Origin: Ileibacterium valens
Lineage (GTDB): Bacteria; Bacillota_I; Bacilli_A; Erysipelotrichales; Erysipelotrichaceae
Length of the DNA: 64,000 nt
Assembly (NCBI RefSeq): GCF_001945525.1
Contig: NZ_MPJW01000260.1
Span: 1 to 64,000, forward strand
Reading direction: 5' to 3'
The position numbers were made by a program, and so were the translations under genes. The notes under the pieces were generated by a model. That model saw only the letters and a list, made by a program, of their open reading frames with translations. It ran no database searches and was not told the DNA's origin. Shown here piece by piece: positions 18,516 through 27,740 of the stretch (position 1 is the first letter of the stretch; each line of letters opens with the position of its first letter).

Positions 18516-19262
18516 ATGAGAGATATTATTATTGTCGGCAACTGGAAAATGAATAAGAACAATGCTGAAACAAAAGCATTCTTCGAAGAAGTTGATCCAG
18601 CTGCTAAAACAAGCAAAGGACTGTATGGTGTTGGCGTACCTTTCACTGACCTGAGAACAGCTCTTGATAATGCGGAAAACCTGATCGTTGCCGCTGAAAA
18701 CGTTCATTTTGAAGATTCTGGTGCATTTACTGGTGAAGTTTCTGTACCTATGCTTGAAGAACTGGGCGTAAAATACTGCATTATCGGTCACTCCGAAAGA
18801 CGCTCCATGTTTGGGGATACCGATGAAACAGTGAATAAGAAAGCTAAACGCCTTCTTGAAGCTGGAATCACTCCAATTCTTTGCATTGGTGAAACTGAAG
18901 CTGAATACGATGCTGGTAAAACAAAAGATGTTGTTACAGCTCAGCTGAATGGTTCCTTAAAGGATATTCCTGCTGAAGAATTCGGCAACATCGTTCTTGC
19001 TTATGAACCAATCTGGGCGATTGGAACAGGCAAATCTGCTTCTGTTGAAATCGCAGAAGACTGCTGCAAACTGGTTCGTGATGTAGTCAGAGAAATGGCT
19101 GGTGACGAAGCCGCTGAAAAAGTAAGAATTCAGTACGGCGGTTCTGTTAAACCTGGAAACATCGTTGAATACATGGCTCAGCCAGATATCGATGGTGCTT
19201 TAATTGGTGGAGCATCCCTTAAACCAGATTCTTTCCTGGAAATCATTGAAAAAACAAAATAA
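18516..19262 (+). CDS. tpiA: Triosephosphate isomerase
   Basis: A 248-residue TIM-barrel enzyme interconverting dihydroxyacetone phosphate and glyceraldehyde 3-phosphate. The N-terminal GNWKMNK carries the catalytic Asn and Lys, IIGHSERR carries the electrophilic His, and AYEPIWAIGTGK carries the catalytic Glu and flexible loop 6. YGGSVKPGN and GALIGGASL close the phosphate site. The ribosome binding site AGAAGAGGA lies just upstream, 19 bases after pgk, so the two genes are co-transcribed. Confidence 0.97.
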   Translation: MRDIIIVGNWKMNKNNAETKAFFEEVDPAAKTSKGLYGVGVPFTDLRTALDNAENLIVAAENVHFEDSGAFTGEVSVPMLEELGVKYCIIGHSERRSMFGDTDETVNKKAKRLLEAGITPILCIGETEAEYDAGKTKDVVTAQLNGSLKDIPAEEFGNIVLAYEPIWAIGTGKSASVEIAEDCCKLVRDVVREMAGDEAAEKVRIQYGGSVKPGNIVEYMAQPDIDGALIGGASLKPDSFLEIIEKTK

Positions 19263-19308
19263 GTAATTTCAATGGATAATTACTCTGTAAAATAAACTGA
19301 TTCGACAA

Positions 19309-19338
19309 AACCCGGTTGATTCTTCTTCCGGGTTTTTT
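19309..19338 (+). terminator. Terminator after pgk-tpiA
   Basis: AACCCGG (19309-19315) pairs with CCGGGTT (19328-19334), followed by a run of T. Confidence 0.9.
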
Positions 19339-19525
19339 TGCGGTTGAATCTTTGTCTGGTTTGTGTTGAAAACGCTTTGGAAAAGTAATGGCTGTGGATT
19401 TGATCGTGGTCTGTGAGGTCCTCGTACGCAAAACCCAATTGAGAATTGACGTTCTATTAAGAATAGGTTAGAAATGGATACAGAAATGAATTAACCTGGA
19501 AAAAGGAAGAGGCTGGTAAGAGAAA

Positions 19526-20293
19526 ATGAAAATTTTAGCAAGTGATTTTGATGGAACCATCTGCTTTCGAGTCAATGATGAACATTGCTACAGAGATGAA
19601 GACATTAAAGCGATCTCTGAATTTCAGAAAAAAGGAAATAAGTTTGGATTGAATACAGGGCGTTCGCTGCTTACTTTGGATAACGTTCATCCAAAGACAG
19701 ATGGAGTAATTCCATTTGACTTTTTCGTGGTGGATTCTGGCGCACTTGTAGCGGATCAGAATAAAACCCCTATTTTTGAAGATTGGATTGATTCAAAAGC
19801 TGCAAGGAAAGCCATGAACATTGGAAATATTGATAATGTATTTTTTTCGACAGAAGATGGATATGTATCGTTTAAAAATACGGTGCCGCAGCTCCCTTGC
19901 AGAATTCTTGATTCTGAATCGGATTTGAATGATTTGCATATTCGCAGTATGTGTCTTGAACCAGATGATTTGAAGATTGCTGCAATGATCAGTCAGCGAA
20001 TTAGTGAAGCTGGACTTCCACTTACCGTTCAGCAGAATTGGACATCTGTGGATATTTCTCCAGAAGGCTGCTCAAAAGGAACTGCACTCGCAAGGATTGC
20101 AGACCATTACAAAGTGGAGCTGAAGGATGTAGCAGCTATTGGAGATGGCCTGAATGATCTGTCTGCCATAAAGGCCGCCGGAATTTCCTTTGCGATGGAA
20201 AATGCTCCAGAGCAGTTAAAAGCAGCTGCTGATTATACAGTGGATAGTGTTGCCAAGGCGATTGAGATCCTGGAAGAATTGGAAAAGAACTGA
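19526..20293 (+). CDS. HAD-superfamily Cof-type phosphatase
   Basis: 255 residues of the haloacid dehalogenase superfamily, class IIB (Cof/YbjI-like), which dephosphorylates sugar phosphates, nucleotides or similar small molecules in the cytosol. Motif I is DFDGT near residue 7 (nucleophile and acid Asp), motif II is NTGRS, a conserved Lys lies in SPEGCSKGTAL, and motif IV is GDGLNDLSAI. Substrate cannot be inferred. A second HAD gene (20980) lies downstream with the same architecture but low identity, so these look like an old paralogous pair. It is followed by a very strong bidirectional terminator. Confidence 0.9.
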   Translation: MKILASDFDGTICFRVNDEHCYRDEDIKAISEFQKKGNKFGLNTGRSLLTLDNVHPKTDGVIPFDFFVVDSGALVADQNKTPIFEDWIDSKAARKAMNIGNIDNVFFSTEDGYVSFKNTVPQLPCRILDSESDLNDLHIRSMCLEPDDLKIAAMISQRISEAGLPLTVQQNWTSVDISPEGCSKGTALARIADHYKVELKDVAAIGDGLNDLSAIKAAGISFAMENAPEQLKAAADYTVDSVAKAIEILEELEKN

Positions 20294-20298
20294 ATATC

Positions 20299-20347
20299 AA
20301 AGTCAAAATGGAGCATCAGATGATGCTCCGTTTTGACTTTTTTTGGA
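20299..20347. terminator. Strong bidirectional terminator
   Basis: A 19-bp stem with one mismatch, AAAGTCAAAATGGAGCATC (20299-20317) against 20322-20340, is followed by more T. Confidence 0.92.
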
Positions 20348-20979
20348 CAGACGATGAGATATCAATCCGAAAAAGTCGAATCATCTGCCCGGATAATCCA
20401 TGAAAAAATGTAGGAAAATTGCCATATTTCCAAATAGGGAAATGTTTGAAAACCCCAGGAAAAATTAGCCGTTATAATTGTCAGTACAAATTAAATATTA
20501 CAGCGAATATGGAAAAAATTCGGGAAAATTTTATTAATCAAGCAATATACATGTTAAATAAATTTAATTTTTGCTTCAGTTGGAGTGAATTTAAATTAAA
20601 TTGTCATTATTTTTGCTGATTTATAAATGAGAGAAAAGAAAACTTTTTCAATTTACACATTCTAATTAAATCTTATATTTGATGTGAATAAATAAATAGC
20701 AGCCAACCTATTTAGTTCAAAATGTAGATTGAATTCAAATCCCTGATGTGCATGATTGCAATAATTTCATTAATCCTTACCGGTGATTGAATTTCTGTTG
20801 CATTATTATCGATTGGTGAAAGGGATTTCTGGTCAAACTAGAAAATGAAGCTCGGAAGCATCATATAAGAGACATGGATAATGATAAAATTGGTGCAAAT
20901 CTTACAAATTGAATCTTTATTTTTTGCATGTTTCAATGGGAACGTGCCAGATTCAGAAATAAATTTTGAGAGGAACCAG
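20348..20979. other. AT-rich intergenic region, no gene recognised
   Basis: About 630 bases of A+T-rich DNA between two HAD genes. Short open frames exist (for example 20419-20619) but lack a ribosome binding site and protein-like composition. No tRNA, terminator or repeat was recognised. It may contain the promoter of the second HAD gene. Confidence 0.5.
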
Positions 20980-21801
20980 ATGATGGACCAGACAGTGCAT
21001 GAATCAGAGTACGCTACGAATTCAAAGAAAATCGATTGCCGCAAGATCGTCTTTGCTTCAGATTTTGATGATACCCTATATCACCACGATAAAAGAGGCC
21101 TTTTAGAATCAGACGTTGAGGCGATCGAAAAATTTCAGAAAGCTGGAAATATCTTCGTCCTGTGTACCGGTCGTCCAGCTATTTTAAGGGATGATATTCA
21201 GGACTTAATCAAAGACCGGATCCGATTTGACTATGAGATTTATTCATGTGGATCCATGATTCTTGATCAAAACCAGCAAGTGATCTTAAGCCGAGCTCTT
21301 CCGGAAACTTTTGTAAGAAAAGCGGCAGAACTTACAGGGCATGTTCCTTTTAAGGCTCATCAAAAAGGCAGGATTTTATATTCAGCGAATATGGACTCTC
21401 TTGATGCTGATCAGGGTGTGAACATGAAAGATCCTGATCTTCTTCTTGAAGATGAGGTTTATGAGATCTCTTTTCCAAAGAATGATCCCCTGGCCAGACA
21501 GGCTATCAAAGCCCTGAAGCTGGTTCCAGGAGCTGCCTGTTATGAAAATGCAGTGGTCGCGGATTTTGTAAGAGATGATGTTTCTAAAGCGACAGGATTG
21601 GATTTTATTTGTACACTGGAACATGTATTGTCTGAAAACAGCGCTGCGATGGGAGATTCATTTAATGATTTCTCCATGATCGAACATGCGAAAACTGGAT
21701 TTACTTTTCCTGATGCTGATCAAAAGCTAAAAGAGATTGCCGATTTTGAAGCTCAATCGGTTGGCGAAGCTTTACTAAAGCTGATGGACAACAGAGATTA
21801 A
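20980..21801 (+). CDS. HAD-superfamily Cof-like phosphatase
   Basis: 273 residues. Motif I is DFDDTLY (the second Asp replaces the common Gly, still D-x-D-x-T), motif II is CTGRP, and motif IV is GDSFNDFSMIEHA. The cap region between motifs II and III fits class IIB hydrolases acting on phosphorylated metabolites. The start is set at ATG 20980, with GAGAGGAA immediately upstream; the frame opens earlier (20881) but without a comparable site. The first ~20 residues are polar and less conserved. Specificity unknown. Confidence 0.85.
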   Translation: MMDQTVHESEYATNSKKIDCRKIVFASDFDDTLYHHDKRGLLESDVEAIEKFQKAGNIFVLCTGRPAILRDDIQDLIKDRIRFDYEIYSCGSMILDQNQQVILSRALPETFVRKAAELTGHVPFKAHQKGRILYSANMDSLDADQGVNMKDPDLLLEDEVYEISFPKNDPLARQAIKALKLVPGAACYENAVVADFVRDDVSKATGLDFICTLEHVLSENSAAMGDSFNDFSMIEHAKTGFTFPDADQKLKEIADFEAQSVGEALLKLMDNRD

Positions 21802-22008
21802 TCTGCCCGAAAATCGGTTGAAGTCCAACATCGAAACTCTGTCACTTCGAGCTGGTACAATCCTGAGAAGTTGGCAGCCAAACACATTCTGGTGGATCAA
21901 TTTAGCCTCGCGGTATAGAGGAATCCGAGGCGGGATGATATTCTTATTTGTAGAACTTTATTCAGGTAAACAAACATTTTTAAGGTTGAATGACAGGGGG
22001 GAAATGCC
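21802..22008 (+). promoter_or_regulatory. Structured leader of the NlpC/P60-like gene, type not identified
   Basis: The 207 bases ahead of the secreted-peptidase gene can form several hairpins, notably GCCTCG with CGAGGC around 21907-21933 and TTGGCAGCCAA near 21871-21881, and are richer in G+C than nearby intergenic DNA. Cell-wall hydrolase genes in Bacillota are often under c-di-AMP (ydaO) riboswitches, but the conserved core of that class was not found. Whether this is a riboswitch, another leader or simple untranslated sequence is open. Confidence 0.3.
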
Positions 22009-23307
22009 ATGAACTCAATCGAAAAACATGGAAAGTCTATAGCTTTTGCATTATGCGCCGCTTCATTTGCTCCAGTAGCTTTTACAGTTTTGGCTGCTGA
22101 AGAAAATCCGGTACTTGAAGGCCCGATTTTAAGCGCTGCTATCCCGCAAAGCGAGAAATCTGATGACAGAACGCCAGCTGTTACAGATGATTATTACATC
22201 AGTGAAGAAGTACCTGCTGCTCCAGTAGAAGAAGCTGCACCTGCAGCCGCTGTTCCAGCCGCTCAGTATTCCATGAAGTCTGAACTTCAAAATACTGCCG
22301 CAGCCGCAATCACTGAAATTGAAGAAACGCCAGTACCAATCGAAACTGTACAGATTCCTGAGGAAACGGAAACCGTGATCGCAACGGCTGAAGTAGAATC
22401 CGTGCCTGAAGAACCTGTATATGAAGTACCTGCAGAAGAAATAATCCCGGAACTGCCTGCAGCAGAAACGATCGATTACAATGCACCTGTTGAAGAGCAG
22501 ATTGCTGCTGACCAGAATGTTGTCGAAGAAACACTCCGGCAGGAACCCGTTTATGAACAGGCTCCTGTAGAAAATACAGTGGTTTATGAAGAAGCACCTG
22601 TAGTCGAAGCACCTGTTTATACAGAAACAGTTGCTCCAGTCGTTGAAGAAGTGCCTGTAGTTGAAGAAGCACCGGTGATTGAAGAAGTGCCTGTAGTTGA
22701 AGAAGCACCGGTGATTGAAGAAGTGCCTGTAGTTGAAGAAGTACCGGTGATTGAAGAAGTGCCTGTAGTTGAAGAAGCACCGGTGATTGAAGAAGTGCCT
22801 GTAGTTGAAGAAGCACCGGTGATTGAAGAAGTGCCTGTAGTTGAAGAAACACCGGTGATTGAAGAAGTTCCTGTGGTTGAAGAAACACCAGTGATCGAGG
22901 AAGTGCCTGTAGTTGAAGAAACTCCGATCGTTGAAGAAGTCGTTGATCCAAACGCAGCTTTAAATGAATCCATCCGCCAGGCCGCTTTGGGTCTGGTTGG
23001 AACAACGGACGGTATGCAGTGTACAGAAGTCGCTGCATTAGCCCTGCAGCAGTCTGGTGTTGATGCAATCAGTCTGTGGCCGGATGAATTTGCCGGAGCT
23101 TATGGCTATTACACAGATACTCCTCAGGCTGGAAACCTGGTTTACTACGATAACGGCGGCCGTGGAGTTGACCATATTGCGGTTTATATCGGAGATGGCC
23201 AGGCTGTTCATGGAAACTACTCGATTAACGGAGATTCCTATACGGTTGTTGCCTCTGTTGAAGTATCTGAAGGTGGAGTTCCACAATATATTCAGGTCAA
23301 TCCATAA
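22009..23307 (+). CDS. Secreted NlpC/P60-like cysteine peptidase with Val-Pro-Glu repeats
   Basis: 432 residues. A signal peptide (about 1-30, cut near AFTVLAA) leads to an acidic, Pro/Glu/Val-rich stalk. Residues 215-310 are eight copies of a 12-residue unit of the form [12 protein letters not shown]. The C-terminal ~115 residues resemble an NlpC/P60 or CHAP amidase/endopeptidase fold: Cys338 (MQCTEV), the AGNLVYYD strand, and His389 ([11 protein letters not shown]) with His401. It probably cleaves peptidoglycan outside the membrane, with the stalk reaching through or lying in the wall. GGGGGG lies eight bases before the ATG. No sortase motif follows the domain. Confidence 0.8.
   Translation: MNSIEKHGKSIAFALCAASFAPVAFTVLAAEENPVLEGPILSAAIPQSEKSDDRTPAVTDDYYISEEVPAAPVEEAAPAAAVPAAQYSMKSELQNTAAAAITEIEETPVPIETVQIPEETETVIATAEVESVPEEPVYEVPAEEIIPELPAAETIDYNAPVEEQIAADQNVVEETLRQEPVYEQAPVENTVVYEEAPVVEAPVYTETVAPVVEEVPVVEEAPVIEEVPVVEEAPVIEEVPVVEEVPVIEEVPVVEEAPVIEEVPVVEEAPVIEEVPVVEETPVIEEVPVVEETPVIEEVPVVEETPIVEEVVDPNAALNESIRQAALGLVGTTDGMQCTEVAALALQQSGVDAISLWPDEFAGAYGYYTDTPQAGNLVYYDNGGRGVDHIAVYIGDGQAVHGNYSINGDSYTVVASVEVSEGGVPQYIQVNP
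22651..22938 (+). repeat. 36-bp in-frame tandem repeat, eight units
   Basis: Eight consecutive 36-base units encode VPVVEE(A/V/T)PVIEE. Most copies differ by only a few bases, so the array looks recently expanded and prone to length change without loss of frame. Confidence 0.95.
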
Positions 23308-23430
23308 AGGAATATAGGAGGTCAAAGCTCAGGTTGAACAAAACATAAATATCCGAAATGAAACGTGATATTGAGCTCTCACAATCGAAGCAGGATCCAG
23401 GTGGGATCATAATCACAAATTAGAAAGAAT

Positions 23431-23458
23431 AACGGTCTGTTGCTTCAGACCGTTTTTT
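23431..23458 (+). terminator. Terminator after the NlpC/P60-like gene
   Basis: AACGGTCTG (23431-23439) pairs with CAGACCGTT (23446-23454), followed by TTTT. It lies 124 bases after the stop. Confidence 0.9.
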
Positions 23459-23729
23459 CTTGTTCTGGTTGACCAGAAAATCCACAATTTCAATCACCGT
23501 ACTTGATGCTTAACTAACCGTGTGAATCCCTATCCTTTGTTATATCCGTAAGGAGAGTCAAGAAGACATCAAGAAGATATAGAGTGAAGAAGAACAGAGC
23601 TCTTTGCAGTAAAACGCCTGTTGGTCTGATTCTGGTGCTCTTCTTCTAACCTGATTCAGTCATAAAATTCAGATTTGGTAAGATATGTATGACAAAGTTT
23701 TTTTCGCAAAAGATGGAAAGGATACGCAA

Positions 23730-24281
23730 ATGAATGAAGAAAATCTGAGCGCCTATGATCTGCTTTTAAAAAGAAGGTCAGTGCGCGCCTATACTGACAA
23801 ACCAGTCTCCAATAAACAAATCGAAAAAATTCTGACAGCTGCTTCTTATGCACCGAGCGCTAAGGGTCGTCAGCCTTTTGCATTTTTAGCAGTGACCAAT
23901 CCGAAAATTATTCAGACTCTTTCACAGCTCAACGCGGATGTGATGAGAAAAGCCAATCCAGACTATCAGGGAGACCCGTTTTACGGAGCCCCCTGTGTGT
24001 TTGGGGTCCTGGTTTTAAAGGATCTGCCAACCAGAGAGCTGGACGGAGCGGCTGCAATCGAGAATATGCTGCTGGCAGCCTGTTCATTAGGTCTGGGCAG
24101 CTGCTGGATTAACCGGGCCAGAGAGGTCTTTGAAACCAGAGAAGGCAAGGAAATTTTAAATCAGGCTGGCATTGATTCAGAGGCCTATACAGGAATTGGA
24201 TTTGTGATTGCAGGAGAAGCAGCGAATGGAGTTTCGTATGAAGCTGCTTCAAGAAAGAGTGTGATCGGGGTGATTCAATGA
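23730..24281 (+). CDS. Nitroreductase-family flavoprotein
   Basis: 183 residues of the nitroreductase (NfsB-like) superfamily, FMN-dependent NAD(P)H oxidoreductases acting on nitro compounds, quinones or flavins. The N-terminal LLLKRRSVRAY and SYAPSAKGRQPF blocks bind FMN, and the GLGSCWI..R motif near 120 is typical. The start is ATG 23730 with GGAAAGGA ahead; an in-frame ATG at 23685 lacks such a site. It overlaps ispF by four bases (ATGA), so the two are translationally coupled, although no functional link is evident. The physiological substrate is unknown. Confidence 0.9.
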   Translation: MNEENLSAYDLLLKRRSVRAYTDKPVSNKQIEKILTAASYAPSAKGRQPFAFLAVTNPKIIQTLSQLNADVMRKANPDYQGDPFYGAPCVFGVLVLKDLPTRELDGAAAIENMLLAACSLGLGSCWINRAREVFETREGKEILNQAGIDSEAYTGIGFVIAGEAANGVSYEAASRKSVIGVIQ

Positions 24282-24763
24282 TTCGCATCGGACAGTCTAT
24301 TGACATTCATCAGCTTGTAGAAGGCCGTCCGCTGATCCTGGGCGGAGTTTCCATACCCTTTGAAAAAGGCCTTCTGGGTCATTCGGATGCAGATGTTTTA
24401 CTTCATGCTATTGCTGAAAGCATTTTAGGCGCGTTGGCTCTGGGCGATTTAGGACATCATTTTCCCGATACGGATCCGGCTTATAAAGGAATGGATTCCA
24501 AAGAGATTCTTAAAAGAACGGTCGGACTGATGGAAGATGAGGGGTATCGGATTGGAAATCTGGATGCCACTGTTCTGGCTGAAAAGCCAAAACTTAAAGA
24601 TTATGTTGAATCAATGCGCTACAATGTAGCTCAGATCGCAAAATGTGATCTCAGCCAGGTTTCCATCAAGGCAACCCGCGGCGAAAAAATGGGTTTTGTA
24701 GGCCGGCAGGAAGGGATTGCTGCTCTTTGTGTCTGTCTGCTGACTAAAAAGGATGATGAATAA
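24278..24763 (+). CDS. ispF: 2-C-methyl-D-erythritol 2,4-cyclodiphosphate synthase
   Basis: A 161-residue trimeric zinc enzyme of the MEP isoprenoid pathway. Metal ligands Asp9 and His11 (DIH) and His43 (LLHAI) are present. GHSDADV, HHFPDTDP, the VLAEKPKL block and the C-terminal GFVGRQEGIAA motif are standard. Its presence argues that the organism makes isoprenoids by the MEP route; no other MEP gene is in the window. Translation is coupled to the upstream nitroreductase. Length is normal. Confidence 0.96.
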   Translation: MIRIGQSIDIHQLVEGRPLILGGVSIPFEKGLLGHSDADVLLHAIAESILGALALGDLGHHFPDTDPAYKGMDSKEILKRTVGLMEDEGYRIGNLDATVLAEKPKLKDYVESMRYNVAQIAKCDLSQVSIKATRGEKMGFVGRQEGIAALCVCLLTKKDDE

Positions 24764-24905
24764 TTCAAACAGAGTTCAAATAGAATCTCATAATCAACCT
24801 TATCGGAATGGCATCGGTTGAGATCATTCTTACAGCACATTATCCATCTTCTCAGGTCTGAAACCCGTCATTAGAGAAAAAGAAGTGAACGAGAGGAATA
24901 TTTCG

Positions 24906-25766
24906 ATGATTATTTATGGAAGTGAACTTTCAAGCCGGCTCAAATCAGAAATGGCTGCAGAAGTTGAAGCCTTAAAAAAAGAAGGCAGAAGAGTCCCGGG
25001 ACTTTCGGTCATTCTGGTCGGGGATAATCCTGCCAGTCAGTCCTATGTCAAGAGTAAAGGAAATGCCTGCCATGCAGTAGGCATGGAAAATCGAACCATC
25101 GTTCTGGACGGCAACATTTCCCAGAAAGAATTAACAGAAGTCATCGCAAAAGAAAATGCCGATCCAGAAGTCGATGGAATTCTGGTTCAGCTGCCCCTTC
25201 CTGAACACCTAAGTGAAAGAGAAGCGGTTCATGCCATTTCACCAGACAAGGATGTGGATGGTCTTCATCCGGTAAATGCCGGAGCTTTGCTTTTAGGTGA
25301 AGAAGGGTTTGTACCATGCACTCCAAAAGGTGTAATGGAAATTCTTAAAGAAGCCGGTTTAGAAGATCTTTCCGGCAAAACAGCGGTTGTCTGTGGACGC
25401 AGCAATCTGGTGGGCAAGCCTTTGGCTCTGCTGCTTCAGAAGGCCAATGCGACGGTAACCACCGTACATTCCAGGACTCCGAATATGAAAGAAATCTGCA
25501 GACAGGCCGATATTCTGGTTGCAGCCATTGGTGTTCCGGAAATGATTGACGAAGAGTATGTAAAAGATGGAGCAGTTGTCATTGATGTTGGAATCAACCG
25601 GGTTGATGGCAAACTGAAAGGAGATGTCGCATTTGATCGCGTCAGGGACCTTGCAAGCGTTATTACGCCGGTTCCCAAAGGGGTTGGTCCAATGACAGTC
25701 TGCATGCTGCTTGCCAATACGCTTGGGGCGTACAAGCGTCACGAGAAGGAAACTGTTCATGAATAA
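24906..25766 (+). CDS. folD: Bifunctional methylene-tetrahydrofolate dehydrogenase / cyclohydrolase
   Basis: A 286-residue cytosolic enzyme linking methylene- and formyl-tetrahydrofolate, working downstream of GlyA in one-carbon metabolism. SYVKSKGNA carries the catalytic Tyr and Lys, VQLPLPEHL the substrate site, DVDGLHP the conserved loop, and GRSNLVGKP the NADP-binding turn. The C-terminal motif reads TPVPKGVGPMT, with Lys where Gly is usual. The start is ATG 24906, placed after GAGAGGA; an in-frame GTG at 24885 lies ahead of that site. It overlaps the DUF951 gene by eight bases. No riboswitch was recognised upstream. Confidence 0.96.
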   Translation: MIIYGSELSSRLKSEMAAEVEALKKEGRRVPGLSVILVGDNPASQSYVKSKGNACHAVGMENRTIVLDGNISQKELTEVIAKENADPEVDGILVQLPLPEHLSEREAVHAISPDKDVDGLHPVNAGALLLGEEGFVPCTPKGVMEILKEAGLEDLSGKTAVVCGRSNLVGKPLALLLQKANATVTTVHSRTPNMKEICRQADILVAAIGVPEMIDEEYVKDGAVVIDVGINRVDGKLKGDVAFDRVRDLASVITPVPKGVGPMTVCMLLANTLGAYKRHEKETVHE

Positions 25767-25971
25767 GATCGATTATGGTCTTGGCGATATCGTCGAGATG
25801 AAAAAGGAGCATCCCTGCAAAAAATCGAAAGAATTTAAAATCATTCGAATGGGTGCAGATATCCGCATCAAATGCCAGGGATGTCAAACCAGCATTCTGA
25901 TGAGCCGTCAGGATTTTGACCGTAAGATCAAACGGATCGTCAAAAAAGCTGAATCAGTAGAGGAGAATTAA
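25759..25971 (+). CDS. DUF951-family small protein
   Basis: A 70-residue protein with the DUF951 pattern: GDIVEMKKEHPCKK, then IRMGADIRIKCQGCQ, then LMSRQDFDRKIK. The two close Cys (CQGC) and an upstream Cys could bind a metal. Its function is not known. In Bacillota it often sits just before ychF, as here, which suggests a translation-related job (inference). The start at ATG 25759 overlaps folD by eight bases and has AGAAGGA ahead. Bacillus YyzM is thought to be an equivalent. Confidence 0.88.
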   Translation: MNKIDYGLGDIVEMKKEHPCKKSKEFKIIRMGADIRIKCQGCQTSILMSRQDFDRKIKRIVKKAESVEEN

Positions 25972-25974
25972 ATT

Positions 25975-27078
25975 ATGGCTTTAACCGCAGGTATTGTTGG
26001 ACTTCCAAACGTTGGTAAGTCCACCCTGTTTAATGCGATTACCAAATCGCAAGTTGAGGCGGCAAACTATCCATTTGCCACCATTGCTCCAAATGTCGGA
26101 GTTGTTGAAGTGCCGGACAAAAGAATTGATCGTCTCAGAGAAATTTTTAATCCGAAAAAAACAATCTATACCACCTTTGAATTTACAGACATCGCCGGTC
26201 TGGTAAAAGGTGCTTCCAAAGGCGAAGGGCTGGGAAACCAGTTTCTTTCAAACATTCGGCTGACGGATGCAATCTGTCACGTTGTCCGCTGCTTTGAAGA
26301 TGCAAACATCACTCATGTGGAAAACAGTGTTGACCCGGTTCGTGATGCCGAGATTATCAATCTCGAACTGATTCTGGCTGACCTTTCAACCGTAGAAAAC
26401 CGAATTGGTAAGGTGGCCCGTAAAGCTCAGTCAAGCAAGGATAAGGAGATCAGGCAGGAATACGATTTGCTGATGAAGCTCAAGCCGCATCTTGAATCTG
26501 AAAAGCCGGCTCGTTCATTAGAACTGAATGATGATGAAAAACTGCTGATGAATCAGTACAATTTGTTAACCGCAAAGCCGGTCATCTATGTGGCCAATCT
26601 GGATGAAGAAGGTATTTCTGATCCAGAATCTTCCAGACATTATCAGGCGCTGGCTGCCAAAGCCAAAGAAGAAGGAGCAGAAATCGTTCCAGTCTGTGCC
26701 AAGATTGAAGAAGATCTGGCTTCTCTGGATAAGGAAGAAAAGGATGCCTTCCTCGATGATCTTGGTCTTCCTCATTCGGGACTCGATGCCTTGATTACGA
26801 CCGCCTATCACATTCTTGGATTATCTACCTTCCTGACGGCAGGAGAAGATGAATGCCGCGCCTGGACTTTCCATAATGGAATGAAGGCGCCAGAATGCGC
26901 TGGAGTCATTCACACAGACTTTCAGAGAGGATTTATCCGGGCTGAAGTTTACCGCTTCGAAGACATGGATGAACTGGAAAGCGAACAGGCGATTAAGGAA
27001 GCTGGGAAAATGTGTCTTGAAGGAAAAGATTACGTCGTTCAGGATGGCGATGTGATGCATTTCAGGTTTAACGTATGA
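25975..27078 (+). CDS. ychF: Redox-regulated ATPase YchF (Obg family)
   Basis: A 367-residue P-loop protein of the Obg/HflX class that prefers ATP over GTP and associates with ribosomes. The Walker A is GLPNVGKST near residue 8, followed by the switch FTDIAGLVKGAS and the NLDE motif (VIYVANLDEEG), whose NxxE form explains the altered nucleotide preference. The C-terminus is a TGS domain (THFQRGF-like segment here IHTDFQRGFIRAEVY, then DYVVQDGDVMHFRF). It lies three bases after the DUF951 gene and overlaps the M50 protease gene by four bases. Confidence 0.97.
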   Translation: MALTAGIVGLPNVGKSTLFNAITKSQVEAANYPFATIAPNVGVVEVPDKRIDRLREIFNPKKTIYTTFEFTDIAGLVKGASKGEGLGNQFLSNIRLTDAICHVVRCFEDANITHVENSVDPVRDAEIINLELILADLSTVENRIGKVARKAQSSKDKEIRQEYDLLMKLKPHLESEKPARSLELNDDEKLLMNQYNLLTAKPVIYVANLDEEGISDPESSRHYQALAAKAKEEGAEIVPVCAKIEEDLASLDKEEKDAFLDDLGLPHSGLDALITTAYHILGLSTFLTAGEDECRAWTFHNGMKAPECAGVIHTDFQRGFIRAEVYRFEDMDELESEQAIKEAGKMCLEGKDYVVQDGDVMHFRFNV

Positions 27079-27740
27079 TTTCATCGCTGATGCGAATGGA
27101 TCTGCTGAGTATTCTGGTCACAGTGATTGCGGTCGTTTTATCCATGTCCGTCCATGAAATGGCTCATGGACTGGTTTCGGCATGGCTTGGAGATCCAACC
27201 GCAAAAATCAGAGGACGGCTTTCTCTGAATCCTCTGGCTCATATCGATTGGACAGGTCTTTTATGCCTGATGCTCTTTGGATTTGGATGGGCTAAACCGG
27301 TTCCGATTGATCCATCCTATTACAAGGATCAGAAGACAGGGATTATCTGGACTTCTTTTGCAGGTCCAGTCGCTAACTTTCTTCTGGCTTTTGTCTTTTT
27401 GCTGATCTATACCCTGTTGTCATTTTTTGCTCCGGCTTTTGTCAGCAGCGGATTTGGAGCCTTCATAGCAGCTGTCCTGATGAATACAGCGGTGATCTCG
27501 ATTGGATTTGGAATCTTTAACCTGATTCCGATTCCACCGCTCGATGGAGCAAAGATCTTCTGGTCTTTTCTACCGGATCGTGAATATTACCGGATGATGG
27601 CAGGCTCGCAATGGACGACGCTGTTATTTATTCTGTTAATCGCAACGGGTGTTCTCAGCAGACCATTGGTGATGATGAGACAGACCATGCTTGGCTGGAT
27701 GCTGCAGGCATGTATCGGACTGATCGGCCTGTTTATTTAA
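27075..27740 (+). CDS. Site-2-protease-type (M50) membrane metalloprotease
   Basis: A 221-residue integral membrane protein of the M50/YwhC-like group. The zinc motif HEMAH (His27, Glu28, His31) lies in the first membrane segment, and the second ligand block is NLIPIPPLDGAK near 150. About five or six hydrophobic segments are visible. Members cut transmembrane substrates, but the target of this small subgroup is not known. Its start overlaps the ychF stop (ATGA), so it is the last gene of the folD-DUF951-ychF chain; the terminator at 27822 follows. Confidence 0.9.
   Translation: MISSLMRMDLLSILVTVIAVVLSMSVHEMAHGLVSAWLGDPTAKIRGRLSLNPLAHIDWTGLLCLMLFGFGWAKPVPIDPSYYKDQKTGIIWTSFAGPVANFLLAFVFLLIYTLLSFFAPAFVSSGFGAFIAAVLMNTAVISIGFGIFNLIPIPPLDGAKIFWSFLPDREYYRMMAGSQWTTLLFILLIATGVLSRPLVMMRQTMLGWMLQACIGLIGLFI

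Noticed and set aside
20419-20619. 66-codon ORF in the AT-rich gap between HAD genes
   Set aside because: Low-complexity Asn/Lys/Phe composition expected by chance in AT-rich DNA, with no ribosome binding site.
21818-22012. 64-codon ORF ahead of the peptidase gene
   Set aside because: It lies across the structured leader, lacks a ribosome binding site and has unlikely composition.
22651-22938. 36-bp periodic repeats as a CRISPR array
   Set aside because: Units are contiguous with no spacers and are in frame in a secreted protein.
22310-23068. Long minus-strand ORF (252 codons) with Leu-Gln repeats opposite the peptidase gene
   Set aside because: It mirrors the 36-bp coding repeat; composition is repetitive, there is no ribosome binding site, and the plus-strand protein has a signal peptide and catalytic domain.
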